Below, piece after piece: positions 11,981-24,083 of a stretch of 64,000 bases of DNA. Source of the DNA: Roridomyces roridus (taxonomy: Eukaryota; Basidiomycota; Agaricomycetes; Agaricales; Mycenaceae); NCBI GenBank assembly GCA_029378245.1, contig JARKIF010000050.1, forward strand, positions 62,001-126,000. The letters are read 5' to 3'. The first letter of the stretch is position 1; every line of letters starts with the position of its first letter. The translations under genes and the position numbers were made by a program. Under the pieces are notes generated by a model, which saw nothing but the letters and a program-made list of their open reading frames with translations, searched no databases and was not told the DNA's origin.

Positions 11981-14281
11981 TCACAAATTGACATTCTTCC
12001 CAGATGCCAGAGCAGCAGCGTACGGATTGCCTTTGAAAGAGAGAAAGAATCAGCGGCGGTAGTATGCAGAGGACGAAGACTGGAGTGTACTCACGGCTAC
12101 CCCACTGTGGCGGTGACTGCAATGCTGCTGCTGGAGGAGGTCGCGGGCTAGACGGGAGACCTGCTGCACAAAAGGCACTTTAGAATCAGAATACGAGTTT
12201 CTTTGACTGGACTTGTACTTACCAGGCCGTGGTTTTGCATTTGCATTAGGCGCCAAATTGTGAGAAGAGTCAAACGCAGACGGTGGAGGACCCGAGGGCG
12301 GTGCGTATGATGTCTGCGGCGGCTGGGACTTTGGTTGGGGAGAGGGAGATCTCGATCTCGATGCCATGGAGCCTACCCACGATATTAGCTTAGGAAAAGA
12401 AAAGAACTTGAGACGAGGAATGACGAACCGGATGTAGGCTGCAAGTCTTTCGCCGGAGGTGGAGGTGGCCCCGGCGGTGGAGTGTATGTCTGCTGCTGAG
12501 GTTGAGGCGCGGGCGATGAAGCCGGCCCTGACGTCGAGAACCCTACAAACGAGTATTAGCTCAGGAAAATGAATTGAGACGAGGAATGACGAACCAGGAC
12601 TAGGCTGCAAGTCTTTCGCCGGAGGAGGAGGTCCCAGGGGTGGAGTGTACGTCTGCTGTTGAGGCGCGGGCGAGGAAGCCGACCCTGACGTAGAGAACCC
12701 GCCTACAAACGAGGGCGGTGGACCTGGAGGTGGCGCATACCCGTTTTGCGAATGCGAGTCAGCATCGGGGAACGAAAGGGCCGGTGCTTGCGGATCGTAA
12801 GCAGGTGGCATTGCTGGGTTCCCTTCCCCGCTTCCAGTCAATTGATCAAAGACATTCCTCCGGAACGCGTTCAAAGCAGCCCGACTCTGCGTCAATCTCT
12901 CTGCAGCCCCGTTCAGTTCTGCGCCGATGGCGTTCGTACGTGCTTCCGCGGTGGTGAGTTGGCTCGTTAGCTATAGACTTTTGGTAAGAATTAGAGGGAG
13001 AGAAGAAGAAAGAGAGTTACATTGTATTGCACGGCTTCGACGTTCCGCTGAGTGGCCTTGATCTTGTCTGTGCACATCCGTTAGCGATGGACTGTAGAAT
13101 ATGCTGGAAAACGAACCATGGAACGCCATATCGGAAAAGATATTGTCGAATATGACATCACTCAGTATCGACCTGGGCAACACAGGTTAGTGAGCTCAGC
13201 AACGGTATTGAAAATTGAGACGTACCCCTGCGCCACACTAACTTCACCAATAGGTTGCACATACGGTGAAACAGACTGCGCCTGTCGCACGAACATGGCA
13301 GCCTGCTTGGCGTGTCCCTCGGCAGTGTTGAGTGCGTCCCGTTCCATCATGTCGCTCATCCTGGAATTGTCTTGTCAGATCGCGGTCGTGATAGAGGTAT
13401 TGAAGACGCGTACGTGCCGCCACCCCACATATCTGTCAAGAGATCAACGCAAAGTCACCAGCTAAAAAAGAACACGCACCCCATTGCGAGTACCCAAGGG
13501 CGCTTGAGACGGCGCTCCTGCAAGCAGCCAAGGTGCGATCTGCAGAGTGGAGGAGGTTGTAGGCTTGCGACTCTTGATTTAGCTGGCCCTGGATCTCGTC
13601 GTATTGGGCTTGGGCGGCTTGGAGTTGTTCTTCTAGACGATCGTCTTCGGGATAGTCTATTACTTTTATGAGAAGGGTCCCGTGAAAGTGGGCTGACATG
13701 CACACCTCGAGTCACACCGTCGAATATTTGACTATACAAAGCAGCCAAATCTTGTTTCGCGATCTTGTGGATTTCGAGTTTATTGATGAGGTCGGTGTGC
13801 TAAGAAAGGCGATTTCAGAGTCGCGCCGCGTCTAGTGATTGAAAACGCCCACCTCAACCTCTGCTTCCGAAAGTACAGTCTCGAGCGTCACCATCTGCCT
13901 TTTCTCTTGCATCTCCTTCTCGAGGGCTTCGACGTATTCTCTGCATCGAGTTAGTCCCACATCTCAAAGACGATACTGTACACACCTCTCCTCCTTACTC
14001 GCCTTTGCTTGAAACTTGTCCTTCTGCCCAGTCAACTTGTGCGCGAGCCGTCTCGCTGTCGAATCTCTTAGCGCTTCATGTTCCTTCCGCTCTTTCTTTG
14101 TCTTCTTTTCAAGTACAGCGATAGTCAGCGCAGTCTGCTGGCGCTGTGCCTTGAACCCCGAGATAAGCTCCTTCTGTTGACGCAGTGCAGAGGGCACGTA
14201 GTCCAATGCGGCGATAGTGTCAAGCAGTTGCGTGTGGTAGGCTGCATTCTGGAGAACGGTGGATTGGGTGGTGGTGCTCAT
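11981..14281 (-). CDS. Long coiled-coil protein with proline-rich C-terminal tail
   Basis: At least ten short exons join from the ATG at 14,281 to the stop at 11,981. The N-terminal two thirds is strongly helical and charged (KKTKKERKEHEALRDS, EALEKEMQEKRQMVTLE, EEQLQAAQAQYDEIQGQL), with heptad-like spacing typical of coiled coils. A short conserved-looking insert, MWGGGTYASS, interrupts it. The C-terminal third is a low-complexity tail of repeated PPPGPPP-type blocks with Tyr, Gln and Ser, suited to binding SH3 or WW domains, and ends NPYAAALASGKNVNL. I do not recognise a named domain; a cytoskeletal or membrane-trafficking scaffold is only a guess. The tail carries a tandem exon-plus-intron duplication (see the repeat entry). 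The gene is divergent from SNX3. Confidence 0.65.
12376..12713. repeat. Tandem duplication of an exon and its intron inside the coiled-coil gene
   Basis: Two copies, starting at 12,424 and 12,591 (offset 167 bp), are about 85 percent alike by eye. Each contains an exon encoding GFSTSG(P/S)ASSPAPQ, then QQTYTPP, then PAKDLQP, followed on the minus strand by a short intron. The introns match too: each begins GTTCGTCATTCCTCGTCTCAA and ends with a GTAG acceptor. In copy B the exon is slightly shorter. Because exon phase is preserved, the duplication lengthens the proline-rich tail without breaking the protein. Confidence 0.75.
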
Positions 14282-14766
14282 GGCAGTTGGGGAGAGGAGA
14301 GAATGAATGATTGTGTGGCCATTAGGGCCGTTATTGTATTGCCATCCGATTCCGACAATCACACAGCAGAGGACAAGGGTATGCTGTGCAAGGTGGCGGT
14401 GTGGAGCAAATAAACAACCGCTCAGTGACGGATTAGGCAATTTTCGAAAAGGTGTCGGACTCACCATGTTTTCATCCGACTCTCAATTGAAAACGCAAGG
14501 CGCGAATCTTGGAGTGCTGTCGCTTCACTTCTACTGTCCATCTGAGTTTCTTCGAACGCATTCTGGGCATCAACAGGACTGGAAACCCCATATTTCATGT
14601 GTTCAAAACCTCGAAATTATAGCCGGTTTTAATCCTGTACAAGGTGTGAATAAGATCCTTCCGCCGGCAACAGTTCAACAGATTTTCAGCCAAGGATTTT
14701 CAGGTGGTATACCCGGAAAGGAAAGCTGACAACACAGCCACAAACAAAGCGTCAGCTCCTACCATC
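14282..14766. promoter_or_regulatory. Divergent intergenic region between the coiled-coil gene and SNX3
   Basis: These 485 bp separate two start codons on opposite strands and must hold both promoters. I see no clear TATA box and no convincing ORF; the open frames here are unspliced noise. Confidence 0.4.
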
Positions 14767-15234
14767 ATGACCACAGTGTCGCCATTTGCGCGCAGCGGCT
14801 CCTTCGAGGAGCCCTACAACATCCGCTCACTCCAAATTGAGGAGATGTACTCTGTCCCGGAGAGCTTCCTCGAAATCGAGGTCCGCAATCCCCAGACCCA
14901 CGGCTTTGGCCGCAAGATGTACACCGACTACGAGATCGTGTGCAAGACCAACATCCCTGCCTTCAAACTCCGTCATTCTGCTGTCCGACGCAGATACAGT
15001 GACTTTGAGGCCTTCCGCGACGTCCTCGAGCGCGAGAGCACCCGCGTCAATATCCCTCCACTCCCTGGCAAAGTCTTCACCAACCGTTTCTCCGACGAGG
15101 TCATCGAGGGACGGCGCGAGGGCCTCGAACGGTTCCTCAGCATCGTCGCAGGCCATCCGCTCCTCCAGACCGGGAGCAAGGTCTTGTGCGCGTTCTTGCA
15201 GGACCCTGCCTGGGACAAGGCGCAGTGGATTTGA
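14767..15234 (+). CDS. SNX3: Sorting nexin SNX3/Grd19 (PX domain)
   Basis: A single exon of 155 residues, the usual size of Snx3. A PX domain fills most of it: [13 protein letters not shown], then [15 protein letters not shown] with the arginine and tyrosine that contact phosphatidylinositol 3-phosphate, the loop IPPLPGK, and [18 protein letters not shown]. Snx3/Grd19 binds PI3P on early endosomes and works with retromer to return membrane proteins to the Golgi. The start ATG at 14,767 gives the expected short N-terminal extension. No intron is needed, unlike in most neighbours. Annotation is firm. Confidence 0.93.
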   Translation: MTTVSPFARSGSFEEPYNIRSLQIEEMYSVPESFLEIEVRNPQTHGFGRKMYTDYEIVCKTNIPAFKLRHSAVRRRYSDFEAFRDVLERESTRVNIPPLPGKVFTNRFSDEVIEGRREGLERFLSIVAGHPLLQTGSKVLCAFLQDPAWDKAQWI

Positions 15235-18200
15235 ACGAGCGGGAGGGGGTTCCGGATCATTCGTTCGTCGTTATTTAAAACTCCACTCGACCCCATCCCA
15301 TCCGCCCATCCACCACCATGCACGCCCGCTTCTCTGTATATGATGCATAATTTCATCTTTTCTGGATTTCGTCACGTGAGTGGCCGAAGCCGACGGGACG
15401 TTTGAAGTCCTCAGCCAGTAAAGACAACCGGATGGATGGGGAGTGAACCCTTGCGCTGTCGTTGTAAGTTTCTGGTCTTGGCCACGCCACATCGTACGAG
15501 TGCCGACACTCGCACCGCCGCGTTCAACGGACGGATTGAATGTGCTGCGCTGCGGCCTGCTGCTCGTCCGCATGCTACTTGAACCCTGTCTCGGTATCAT
15601 CCGTGCTCTCATCGCAACTCTGGTAAACCATGGGCTCTCCGCTCTCGGGATTCCGTGTTTAATCTGAATCCTGATAAGATGTGGACATCTCGTTGTACCA
15701 TGACGCATAACGCTAACGATCAAGTGTGTATCCTGAGTACGGATTCGTGTGTTGGCGCGCGAACATCGGTGGTGTGATACTTGTCTTTGGTTCTCCTATC
15801 TTTTGGCGCAGGGAAGTCGTTTTCCTTCACTATTTTCCAGTTTTGGGTGATACTGAACAACCTCACGCCTAGGACCCGTTCCTCGAGCGAAGACTTACGG
15901 GACATGAATCCATTTTCAGCATCCCGTTGCACTGAACACCTTTCGAGTGCAGGGTTCTACATATCATCACTTGGCATTCCCGTGGCTGCATGCAGAGTCC
16001 ATCCCAATGACGAGAGCTCCGACTCCGATTCCGATTCCGACTCCAAGTCGCAAGTCGAGTCCCCGGGGCCCGCATGTTACAATTGCTTACCACTTGCTAG
16101 TTCATCTCAAATCTACGTCCCTGGGGTCTGACGGCGCTACTACATAGATCTAGCCTCTCTCGGGTACATGGTACATACGGCCGTAAACTTGTCGGTCAAC
16201 TCAACTCGGTGCGCCTTTGTGGGGCCTTAGCGTGGGTGCTCATTGACAAACAAACAACAAGGATTCTAGACTTGGACTCCTTTTTTTCGGAGATTGCCTC
16301 TGACATGTGACGTATGGGCAGCGGGCGGGGGGCTGCGAACCCCACGGAATGAGGTGTAGAGTTTGAATGAGAAATTCAGCACCTGGCCATGGCATTTGAT
16401 CACCGTCTTCATGTTGACTTGCAGACAGAATAGACAACCTGAGAGCGGACGAATGAATTATCGCCCTCGCCATGGCCAACTCGTTGATACTTCACAAATC
16501 GAACACTTGCGCCTTCTAGATTTTCTGCGAACTTTGGAGCGACTTTCGAATCTGGGTCGGGGTTAACGGGACTATGTCCGAGTCGTCTGTTCCCTGGTCT
16601 AGATTGGTGTCTCTGTTGGTCCTTGTGGACACTCATTTTAGCTTGGCTGCAGTACGAACCCTCGTAACCTCGTATTTATTTTATTTATCTAAACAAACAG
16701 TCTAGATTCCTGTGCACTTGTGGAGCTAGTTCGGCCATCGCAAAACTGGGGCTCGAATTCGGAAGTAAGTGAAAGCTTCTTCTGTATTCTCATTGACTCT
16801 ATATCACGCGCGTCGTTAGCGTTTTCTCTTGGATTCAACGAGGCCGAGACCCCAGCAAACTTACACGACTGCTTCCAGTGTGGAGACAGCCAGACGACTA
16901 CCGCCCCCTCGGGTTTCGGCGTTTTCATTCCAATGGGTACCGTGCAGTTCTCACTTCTATTCCGCCGAGCGCTTGTGAACTTGGTATATTTGATCACGGT
17001 TCAAGTTCGAGCCGCGGAACTCTCCGTGGTCAAGGCTGACATACAGAATTTTGGTTCGCGTTCCATCTCCTTGAGATGAAAATTCTCGACGTTGAAAATC
17101 TGGACTGCAGGCAATGACAGGCATCGGGTTGACTTTGAGACACCGTACGCAAGTCGGAATCATACGATCGTGGGCCACGCTGGGTACTTTCAGCTGCAGT
17201 GAAAAGTTTGAAAGCCTCCGTCGCACCTTTCCACATCCCGTCCCGTCTTCCAATCGGTTTCAATCCCTGATCGACGGAATCTGGTGGCTCAGAGGTGGGT
17301 CAGGTACATTCACTTTGTATTTCTGGAACTTCCCACTGACTGCGTAAAGACTCGCAGCTGCAACGATGGAAAACTCGAGGCGGATCACACCCGTCACTGT
17401 GTGGCGGATTATTTTGCTATCTACTAGTGCACGTTCGTTAGCAGGTAAGCGCGGCTGGGCGCATGGCTTGATGTCGATGAACCCACTTTGAATCGTTGTT
17501 TCAAGCATGGCCAAGTTCAGTTCCGATCTTGCCACATTCAATCCATCTCGGGCGGGGAGGAGCTCCACAAAGACCGAAGCCAACTCTGCAGATCGTTCAA
17601 CATGCCAGTCTCCCGTATTGCTCATTTGACCGACGGTTTGTTTTTTTCAGGCCATGCTTGGAACCTTATTTCCACGCCGATGATTCTGAACATTTGGGAT
17701 GCTGCAGTCGGAATCAAGTTTTGCCTATCAAGCGCCGGCCCATTGGACTCAAACTAGGCTTCAACTTTACACCCCCCAGAAAACCTAGTCACTTGTTGGT
17801 CACTTGTTGAAGCTCACGCACCGTCTTCGAATGCTCGCTACCCTGGCAGCAAGCCAACGCCGCGGCGTGTATTAGTACATCTAATTTCAGCTGGTCAACT
17901 TGAAGGGGTTTATTCGTTGTCCGACCGCCACGGTTCCGAATCATACTACTTACAACCATTGACAGGTTCAAACATATCTGACGCAACAGGTACGGTTGAG
18001 GTTAATCGTTTATGTTGGTCTTACGAGTTGCTGAACAATTCAACGTTCGGGAAATTCCCTCGACTGACACAACTTGAGAACGCAACCGTACGCGTCCAAT
18101 GATTTCCATCTCCGCTTTAATCTGCTAGCACCCGCCGTCTCGCCTTGAGTCTGCGTGGTCAGAGCGCGAATGTACCGGACTCTCGCCCCATCCATCAAGC

Positions 18201-18341
18201 GCCCGCGCTAGTCATACCTGCACCTGACTGGAACAACAAGGACTCTTATTCATGCATCACATGGCCGCCGTAGGCCGAAGTCCTTCTTACTAAGTTCTCT
18301 TCTTAAAAGGCGAACAATACGCATCCGAGACTCAGACTCCC
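15235..18341. other. Gene-poor stretch of 3.1 kb
   Basis: No ORF here reads like a protein and none joins with neighbours through good splice sites. The first 130 bp are the SNX3 3' flank. A short CCGATT/TCCGAC simple repeat lies at about 16,018-16,045. I see no tRNA boxes, terminal repeats or transposase remnants that I can support. The last 60 bp form the promoter of the HD enzyme gene, with a possible TATA-like TTAAAAGG at about 18,303. Confidence 0.5.
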
Positions 18342-19399
18342 ATGGCCGACTCTAGCGTTGCTCACTACGGTTTTGCAGCCGTGCCCCGCGATCCTGACGT
18401 ACTCTTCAAAGATCATCCGACAGGGGGCGGTGATCACCCCAAACAAGACTTATTCACTGTCAAGGACTTCCCCATTCCGCAATCCGCGCTTGCCAACCAA
18501 GTACGAGAGTGTGTGAAAGTGCGCAGTCTTATCTTGGCAGCCACGGCCGCCGTTTGGTACACGACTCCTAACAGTCATTTCCAGAAGGAATTGGACACTA
18601 AAACGTTCAATCACAGCAATCGCGTATACGTTTACGGTGAGCCTGACTGAATTTACCAGATTCCTGGTCTTCTTTGAACGACGGGAACCATTTTTTCAGG
18701 TGCTGCCATTGCCAAGACCCATTTTCCGGAATGGATTTACGACAACGAGACTTGGTACTTGGCGTGTATCCTCCACGACATTGGCACGGCCGAGAAGTTC
18801 CTCTCGACGACCAAAATGTCTTTTGAATTCAAGGGCGCGATCGTCGCTCGGGACCTCATTTTACAGCTGGGCGGCGTTGAAGATCAGGCGGACAGTGTCT
18901 GTGAGGCCATCGTGCGCCACCAAGATATATTCGTCAAGGGGTGCGTTCATACTCGGTCTTTTAAACTGCAGTGGTATTGAGTAGATACTATCACAGCGGA
19001 AACATAACTCAGATCGGGCAGGCTATACAGTTGGCGACCATCCTCGGTACGGCAAATATGTTCAACCACGTTCTCACCAATTCCTACCCATTCTCACTCT
19101 GATTTCAGACAATGTCGGCATGTGCGTGGGCTGTGTCTCGCTTCAAGAATTCGGTGACCAACTAAAATTCAATTCCTAGCCGCGCGAATCTCATCCACCC
19201 AAAACTCATCGAAACCACCGTGGCGGAATTTCCTCGCATGGGTTGGTCTGAGCATTTCGCGTGCGTCGTGGAGAAGGAGTTGGCTTTGAAACCGTGGTGC
19301 CATACTTCGACTTTTGAGATCCCCAACTGGGCGCCGGGGATTGCAAGTAATTTTGCCACTGACGTTCGAGGGAACGAAGCAATGCGACCTTATGATTGA
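18342..19399 (+). CDS. Cyanamide hydratase-like HD-domain protein
   Basis: Six exons join in frame from the ATG at 18,342 to the TGA at 19,399. The protein (about 235 residues) has the HD-domain metal ligands in order: FNHSNRVYVYG, CILHDIGT, EAIVRHQD, then ITQIGQAIQLA and a C-terminal KPWCHTS. This pattern matches fungal cyanamide hydratases (Ddi2/Ddi3 and Cah types), which add water to cyanamide to give urea, or related HD hydrolases of unknown substrate. The length is close to the family norm. It lies next to a 3-kb gene-poor region. Assignment to the family is solid; the actual substrate is not proven. Confidence 0.82.
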
Positions 19400-19634
19400 A
19401 GCCAAAAACGGTCAACTCGGGTGGCATCTGTTGGGCGTCGGCCGTCTGTTGTTTTAGTCTTCTGTACCTTGAATCTACCCTGAACGATTTTTTTGGAATC
19501 ATTGCACTTTGCTCGAGCGACTTTTCTATTTTTCTATTCCCACTGCAGTGAAAAGTGTTCATTATTGAAGGGTGACGATTCTAGTGTCCATTCCATTAAA
19601 AAATTCTTAAGAGCGTGTAGTATACATAGTTCCT

Positions 19635-21408
19635 TCATTCAACCTTGCGCATGCTAAAGATTCCTCGGACAGCAGAGAATGCCTCATCTGATGACGACCG
19701 GAATGTTCCAACGAGGGCGGTCCCGTAGCAGAGCCGGCCTTCAAAGATCCATGCCTCCGCCAGCTCGCTTTCATCATCCTTCTAGCAAAAGGACGTCGGC
19801 ATTCATTTGGGTCGATGGCAGACAGTACTCACAGGTCGTCGAGTGAATGAAATCAATCCGGTATCGTGGACCCGTCCTGTGAAAATGAAACCACCCGGGA
19901 TCCAGGCGTCTTCATGGTCTCGCAGCGTCTGTTGCCAACATCTTGAGCTGTGTACACGGAAGAGTAACGAGAACGACTTACCTGGCCTATGAGAACGCGA
20001 TCCAGCGCTGGACTCGAAAAGTCTTGGCCACCGAGAAACTTGCGGTACGAAAAGGACTCCCCAGAGGGCGTCTCGAGATTGACCTGCGTCGAAATCAGGC
20101 AAGCGAGTAAGTATAACACATGACACACACCTCTTTGTTAGTACCCCTAGTCTCCCGTACCGCCGGAAGGGACGACATGTCCAACGGCAGCGGTACGCAT
20201 GGAGAGAAGCAAAAATATTCATCAAACTGGCACTGCATGGGAGCCCGACACAGAAAGTCCGATGATGTCTCGACAGGTTCGGGATTAGCCAACGGCACAC
20301 AAGTTGAAACCTGAATGAGTGAGAAGGAAGACGTCAACAAGGACTGGAAAGTTCCGATAAATGAGTGCCCCACCATCAACGAGCCTTGCCAAATTCCCGT
20401 CAACGTCCCAGGCGAATACATCGCGTTCGCTTGCGGAGGGTCCCCCAGAATTGCCGGAGGAACGGAATTAAGGACATGAGCAATCCATGGGTCCAATGGC
20501 ACCGCCGCTCTCATATCTGCAAATAGATACGTCGCGGAGTTGATAAACACAGCGTAATCTTCGGCTGTTGGCCCCGATCGATTTTCCGAGAGGGCAATGG
20601 CGCGTGTAGCGGGGAGGTGGGAGGGGACCTGAAGACAGACAGCTTCTTTGAGGGAGAAGATCACTATGATGGCCGCATCGCTAGGTGCGGGCAGCTCGGG
20701 CGGCTGCATGCGAATATTGTAACGCATTATTATTCCAGAGTCGTCCTCAGCCACAAGTGGCGGCCCAAAGTGTGGCATGGCGACCCCGAAAACAGGCCGA
20801 GGAAAGAGGGCATCGGAAGGTGAGGTAACCGCTGCTGTGGTGGAAACAAATGGACGTAATAATACGACCAGCGCGCTCCAGACTTCTGGGGTTTGCGCCA
20901 GAATATCTTCTACGTGGATTGGTTAGATGGTAAAGAAAGAAAGAACAGGGGACGGCGTACGGCGCCTCAGTGCCAAGCATAGAAGCCAAACGACCAAGGT
21001 CTTGATTTCTTTCCGACAACGAACATCTTTCCTCAGATAATGACGCGCGAGTTGAATAATGAATTCGGGGAAACCCGTCTCGGAACAGCCGCTCTCGGCG
21101 ACGTAGAACAACAGAGTCCACAAGTCCTGCCGCAGTCCTGGCAGAGACATGTCCAATCGCCGGACGCGTCGGAGCGCACGGCAGCGGTGGACGAGCTCCG
21201 CCGCAAGCGCGGACGCTGTTATTGACGGAGCAGGGTTGTACTTGAGTTTGAAGATGGCAGCGTATAAATGTGGGTTGGATCGGATGTTGAGACTGTTGTA
21301 CAGGGAACGAGAGGTCGCGAGCAAGCGAGAGAGGTCGCTGGGCGTGTCCGAGACAGTGATGAGGGCAATGTGCTGTAGGACGTCGAGGGGAGTATGTTCG
21401 AGGGGCAT
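19635..21408 (-). CDS. F-box protein, paralogue of the genes at 24.1/30.4 kb and 32.1 kb
   Basis: Five or more exons run from the ATG at 21,408. The N-terminus PLDVLQHIALITVSD is an F-box-like start, followed by a helical block (AAELVHRCRALRRVRR, QDLWTLLFYVAES). Later exons carry GxWxG-type motifs (GTLTGIWQGS) and a C-terminal module FTGRVHDTGLISFTRR ... WIFEGRLCYGTALVGTFRS. The same order and module occur in the F-box genes at 24.1/30.4 kb and 32.1 kb, so these are paralogues of one Agaricomycete family. The role is presumably SCF substrate recognition, with unknown targets. A TATA-like element (plus-strand TATATAG, about 21,446) lies about 38 bp upstream of the start. Confidence 0.72.
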
Positions 21409-22067
21409 CTCGGAGCTGGTGATTCATCTGGGGAAACGTAGTGCATTATATAGAACAGCGGCCAAGTCCACGAAACGCAGCAAGAAAAGATTGACCGCCT
21501 CGCAGGGTGGTTCACGCCCAACCAGCCACGCCGCCTTGCCTTTTGGAGGAGTACATGGAGTTGTCAGATGTGTATATCGAGATCTACTGCTCCGCTGTTC
21601 CTGGTATGGATGCGTGGCCCTCTATCGCCGAAGCATGTCGGTGTGGATCCCGTTCAGCTGGGACCCACTAAAGATTGAGATGACGCCGAATGATTGGCGG
21701 GGAGAGGCGTGCTAGACCAGGCCAGCTATACGAGCTTGCGATTAAAGAGCATTGAAATGAACTCTGGACCTGGCGTGCACGAGCATGGTGAGCCTGTACG
21801 TACAGGAGACCGGCGCCGGGGACGGGGACGGGAGCGCAATCGCTCGTGCTGGCTGGTATGAGCGTCAAGAGATACTATAAATACACATGATCGCGTCTTA
21901 ACTCCGTCTCTCCAACGCCGTATCTTTTTCTCAGTCGGAGATGAAATGCGAAAAGAGTTGGCCGTCGACCGATCACACGAAAGACCAATTACATGGTGGA
22001 CAAGCATCTCGACATTCGTAACGCACGCGCACAAGTACAAATCACAGTTATGAGTCCTAATATGGCT
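21409..22067. other. Intergenic region, promoter of the F-box gene and 3' flank of eEF1B
   Basis: No supported gene. The first 100 bp hold the F-box promoter on the minus strand. A plus-strand TATAAATA occurs near 21,877, but no gene follows it. Nothing else is recognisable. Confidence 0.4.
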
Positions 22068-23097
22068 TTAGAGTTCTGTCGGACGACGGGTCAGTCAATA
22101 CTCCAAGGATAGAACACAAAACGCACTCTGCATGGCCGCGATATCCGTGCTCTGGACGTAGTCCTCGAAGCCTTGGATTTCCTCCTGGAGCTCGTCGGTG
22201 GAGACCTTCTCGTCCTCTGCAAGGGAGTCAGATGAAGAGAAGAGACGTAGACGCTCCACGCACCAACAACAACGGACATCTGCAGTTTCCGGATTCCTAT
22301 GGGAGCGAGCGGTAAGCGCCAGAGCCAGAGATGAGAAGAAGGGATCGCACCATAGCCGATAGGAACGAGCTTGCTGCTACCCCAAAGGAGACCGTCCTTC
22401 TCGATGGTGCGTACCTTGGCTTCGAGCTCCTCCATGTTGGTCTCGTCGTCCCACGGCTTCACTTCGAGGGTAACGAGGGACTAGATAGCGCGCCAGATAA
22501 GTCAAAGCAAGTGGTGCACGAGCGGCGATAGACTTGCCTTGGCGATGGTCTTGGGCTTGCCGGCCTTCTTCTTGTTGTACTCCTCAACACGCTGCGCCTT
22601 GAGGCGCTCCGCCTCCGCGTCGTCCTCCTCATCGTCAGATCCAAACAGATCGACGTCGTCATCGTCATCATCAGCAGCCGCGGGAGCAGCAGCGGCACCA
22701 CCGATCAAGGCCTCGCCTGCGGTGCTAGATCCCGGGAGAGACGCGTGCTCGGCGGAGTAGGACTGAATGTGGCTGTACCACCGCGCAACGTGAGGGTTAG
22801 CCTCAGCGCTGGGGGCCGATGTGATCGATTTGAAAACGACGACATCCGCCTGGGAGGGGGTGTAACTGCAGGAGATGAAGATCAGACACGATCCAAAGAG
22901 GATGAGACGAGAAGAGACGAGTTCAGAAGGCTAGGTAAAGAAAATTGTCGGCATCCTTTGGCAGCGATGTCTAGTCGCTTCTTGGAAACACGGACCATAG
23001 CGAAATCATCATGGAGATGAAAGGAAAGGAAAAGGACTCACCCCTCGATGTAGGAGCGGGTAGCAAGGTGCTGCTCGAGCTTGACGAGGTTGGCCAT
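22068..23097 (-). CDS. EFB1: Translation elongation factor eEF1B-alpha (EF-1-beta)
   Basis: The multi-exon gene starts [11 protein letters not shown] at 23,097. The N-terminal GST-like region includes [14 protein letters not shown] and [12 protein letters not shown] long acidic stretch ([22 protein letters not shown]) follows, then the catalytic nucleotide-exchange domain: [47 protein letters not shown] and [21 protein letters not shown]. The final Lys-Leu is the usual end. eEF1B-alpha reloads eEF1A with GTP during protein synthesis. The last coding exon is only 8 nt (22,075-22,068, finishing Lys-Leu-stop), needed to restore the conserved C-terminus. A near-universal, highly expressed gene; identity is firm. 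Confidence 0.95.
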
Positions 23098-24083
23098 CGT
23101 GGTGGAAGAAAAAAAAATGTGGTGGGAATGATGGCCCGATTTGGCAGTTCATCACGGCCATCGTCTCGCTCTGGCTACCGTCTTGCTCTCTTCTTACCTC
23201 ATAGATGCCAGCGGACACCGTCCAGTCGACCTGCTCGTCCCGCCGAAGTCCAGGATTCCCGGTTCATTAAAGTTGCCCGTTGATTCAATTATGCCGCCAC
23301 TGGATGCTCACTGGGCATACTCTAATTGGCCCGGAAATTGACAACATCCTCCTCGCCGTTTTCTATAAATTGAGATATACGCTCCAATTCTCCGACAGAA
23401 TCGCGGTTCTCGTTATTCTGCGCCAGCAATGCGCCACAACGTCCTCAATGCAACTTTGTACCTCGGGGAAAAGAAAATCTTGCGCACGGGGCTACTCGCG
23501 TGCTGTTCATTTCATGGTTGCCGCTTTAATTTCCGTCAGGCATTCAATTATCTGCCTTCGGGTTTCGAGCCGACCTGGAGTCCTGATCGTCCTCTCTTCC
23601 TCCATCGTCGGCGGGCTTCCTCCAAACGCTGAGATGGCCGGGCGCGCCATCCTCCCGAATTCCACACAATGCCCGAAGGCTCAAGATAGTTACAGATCCG
23701 TCAGTGGTAAGTATTCTTGGAGGCTACTCGTCACTTGTTGCGCAGACATCGGCCTTCCGGCCAGCGCGTACCCGCCTTTATCCATTTCCGTTTTGGGTTT
23801 CCAGGACTGCCAAAACAGAGATTTCCCACCGGATGCAACCTCTCCGTTCCTTCTTCCTCCCTTCTCTTCCTCCTCCTCCGAGGCTTCAATCTAATCCCGT
23901 CGGTGTCCGAGGGGCCCTGATCGTCAGGGTCCAGGTGATTGGCGCACTATAAAAATACGAAAACGTCCTATCATGAATTTCCTGGCCCGCGCCGACTGGT
24001 GTTACGTTGCACCACACAAATTACAAACGCCGCCGTCATGCCGATATATAACTACGCAAAACACGAATGTGCGATGGCTCGCC
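23098..24083. other. Intergenic region between eEF1B and the split F-box gene
   Basis: Nearly 1 kb without a supported gene. It should hold the strong eEF1B promoter (minus strand) and the F-box promoter (plus strand; TATAAAAAT at about 23,949, some 135 bp before the ATG). A T/C-rich run at about 23,850-23,885 is also promoter-like. Confidence 0.4.
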
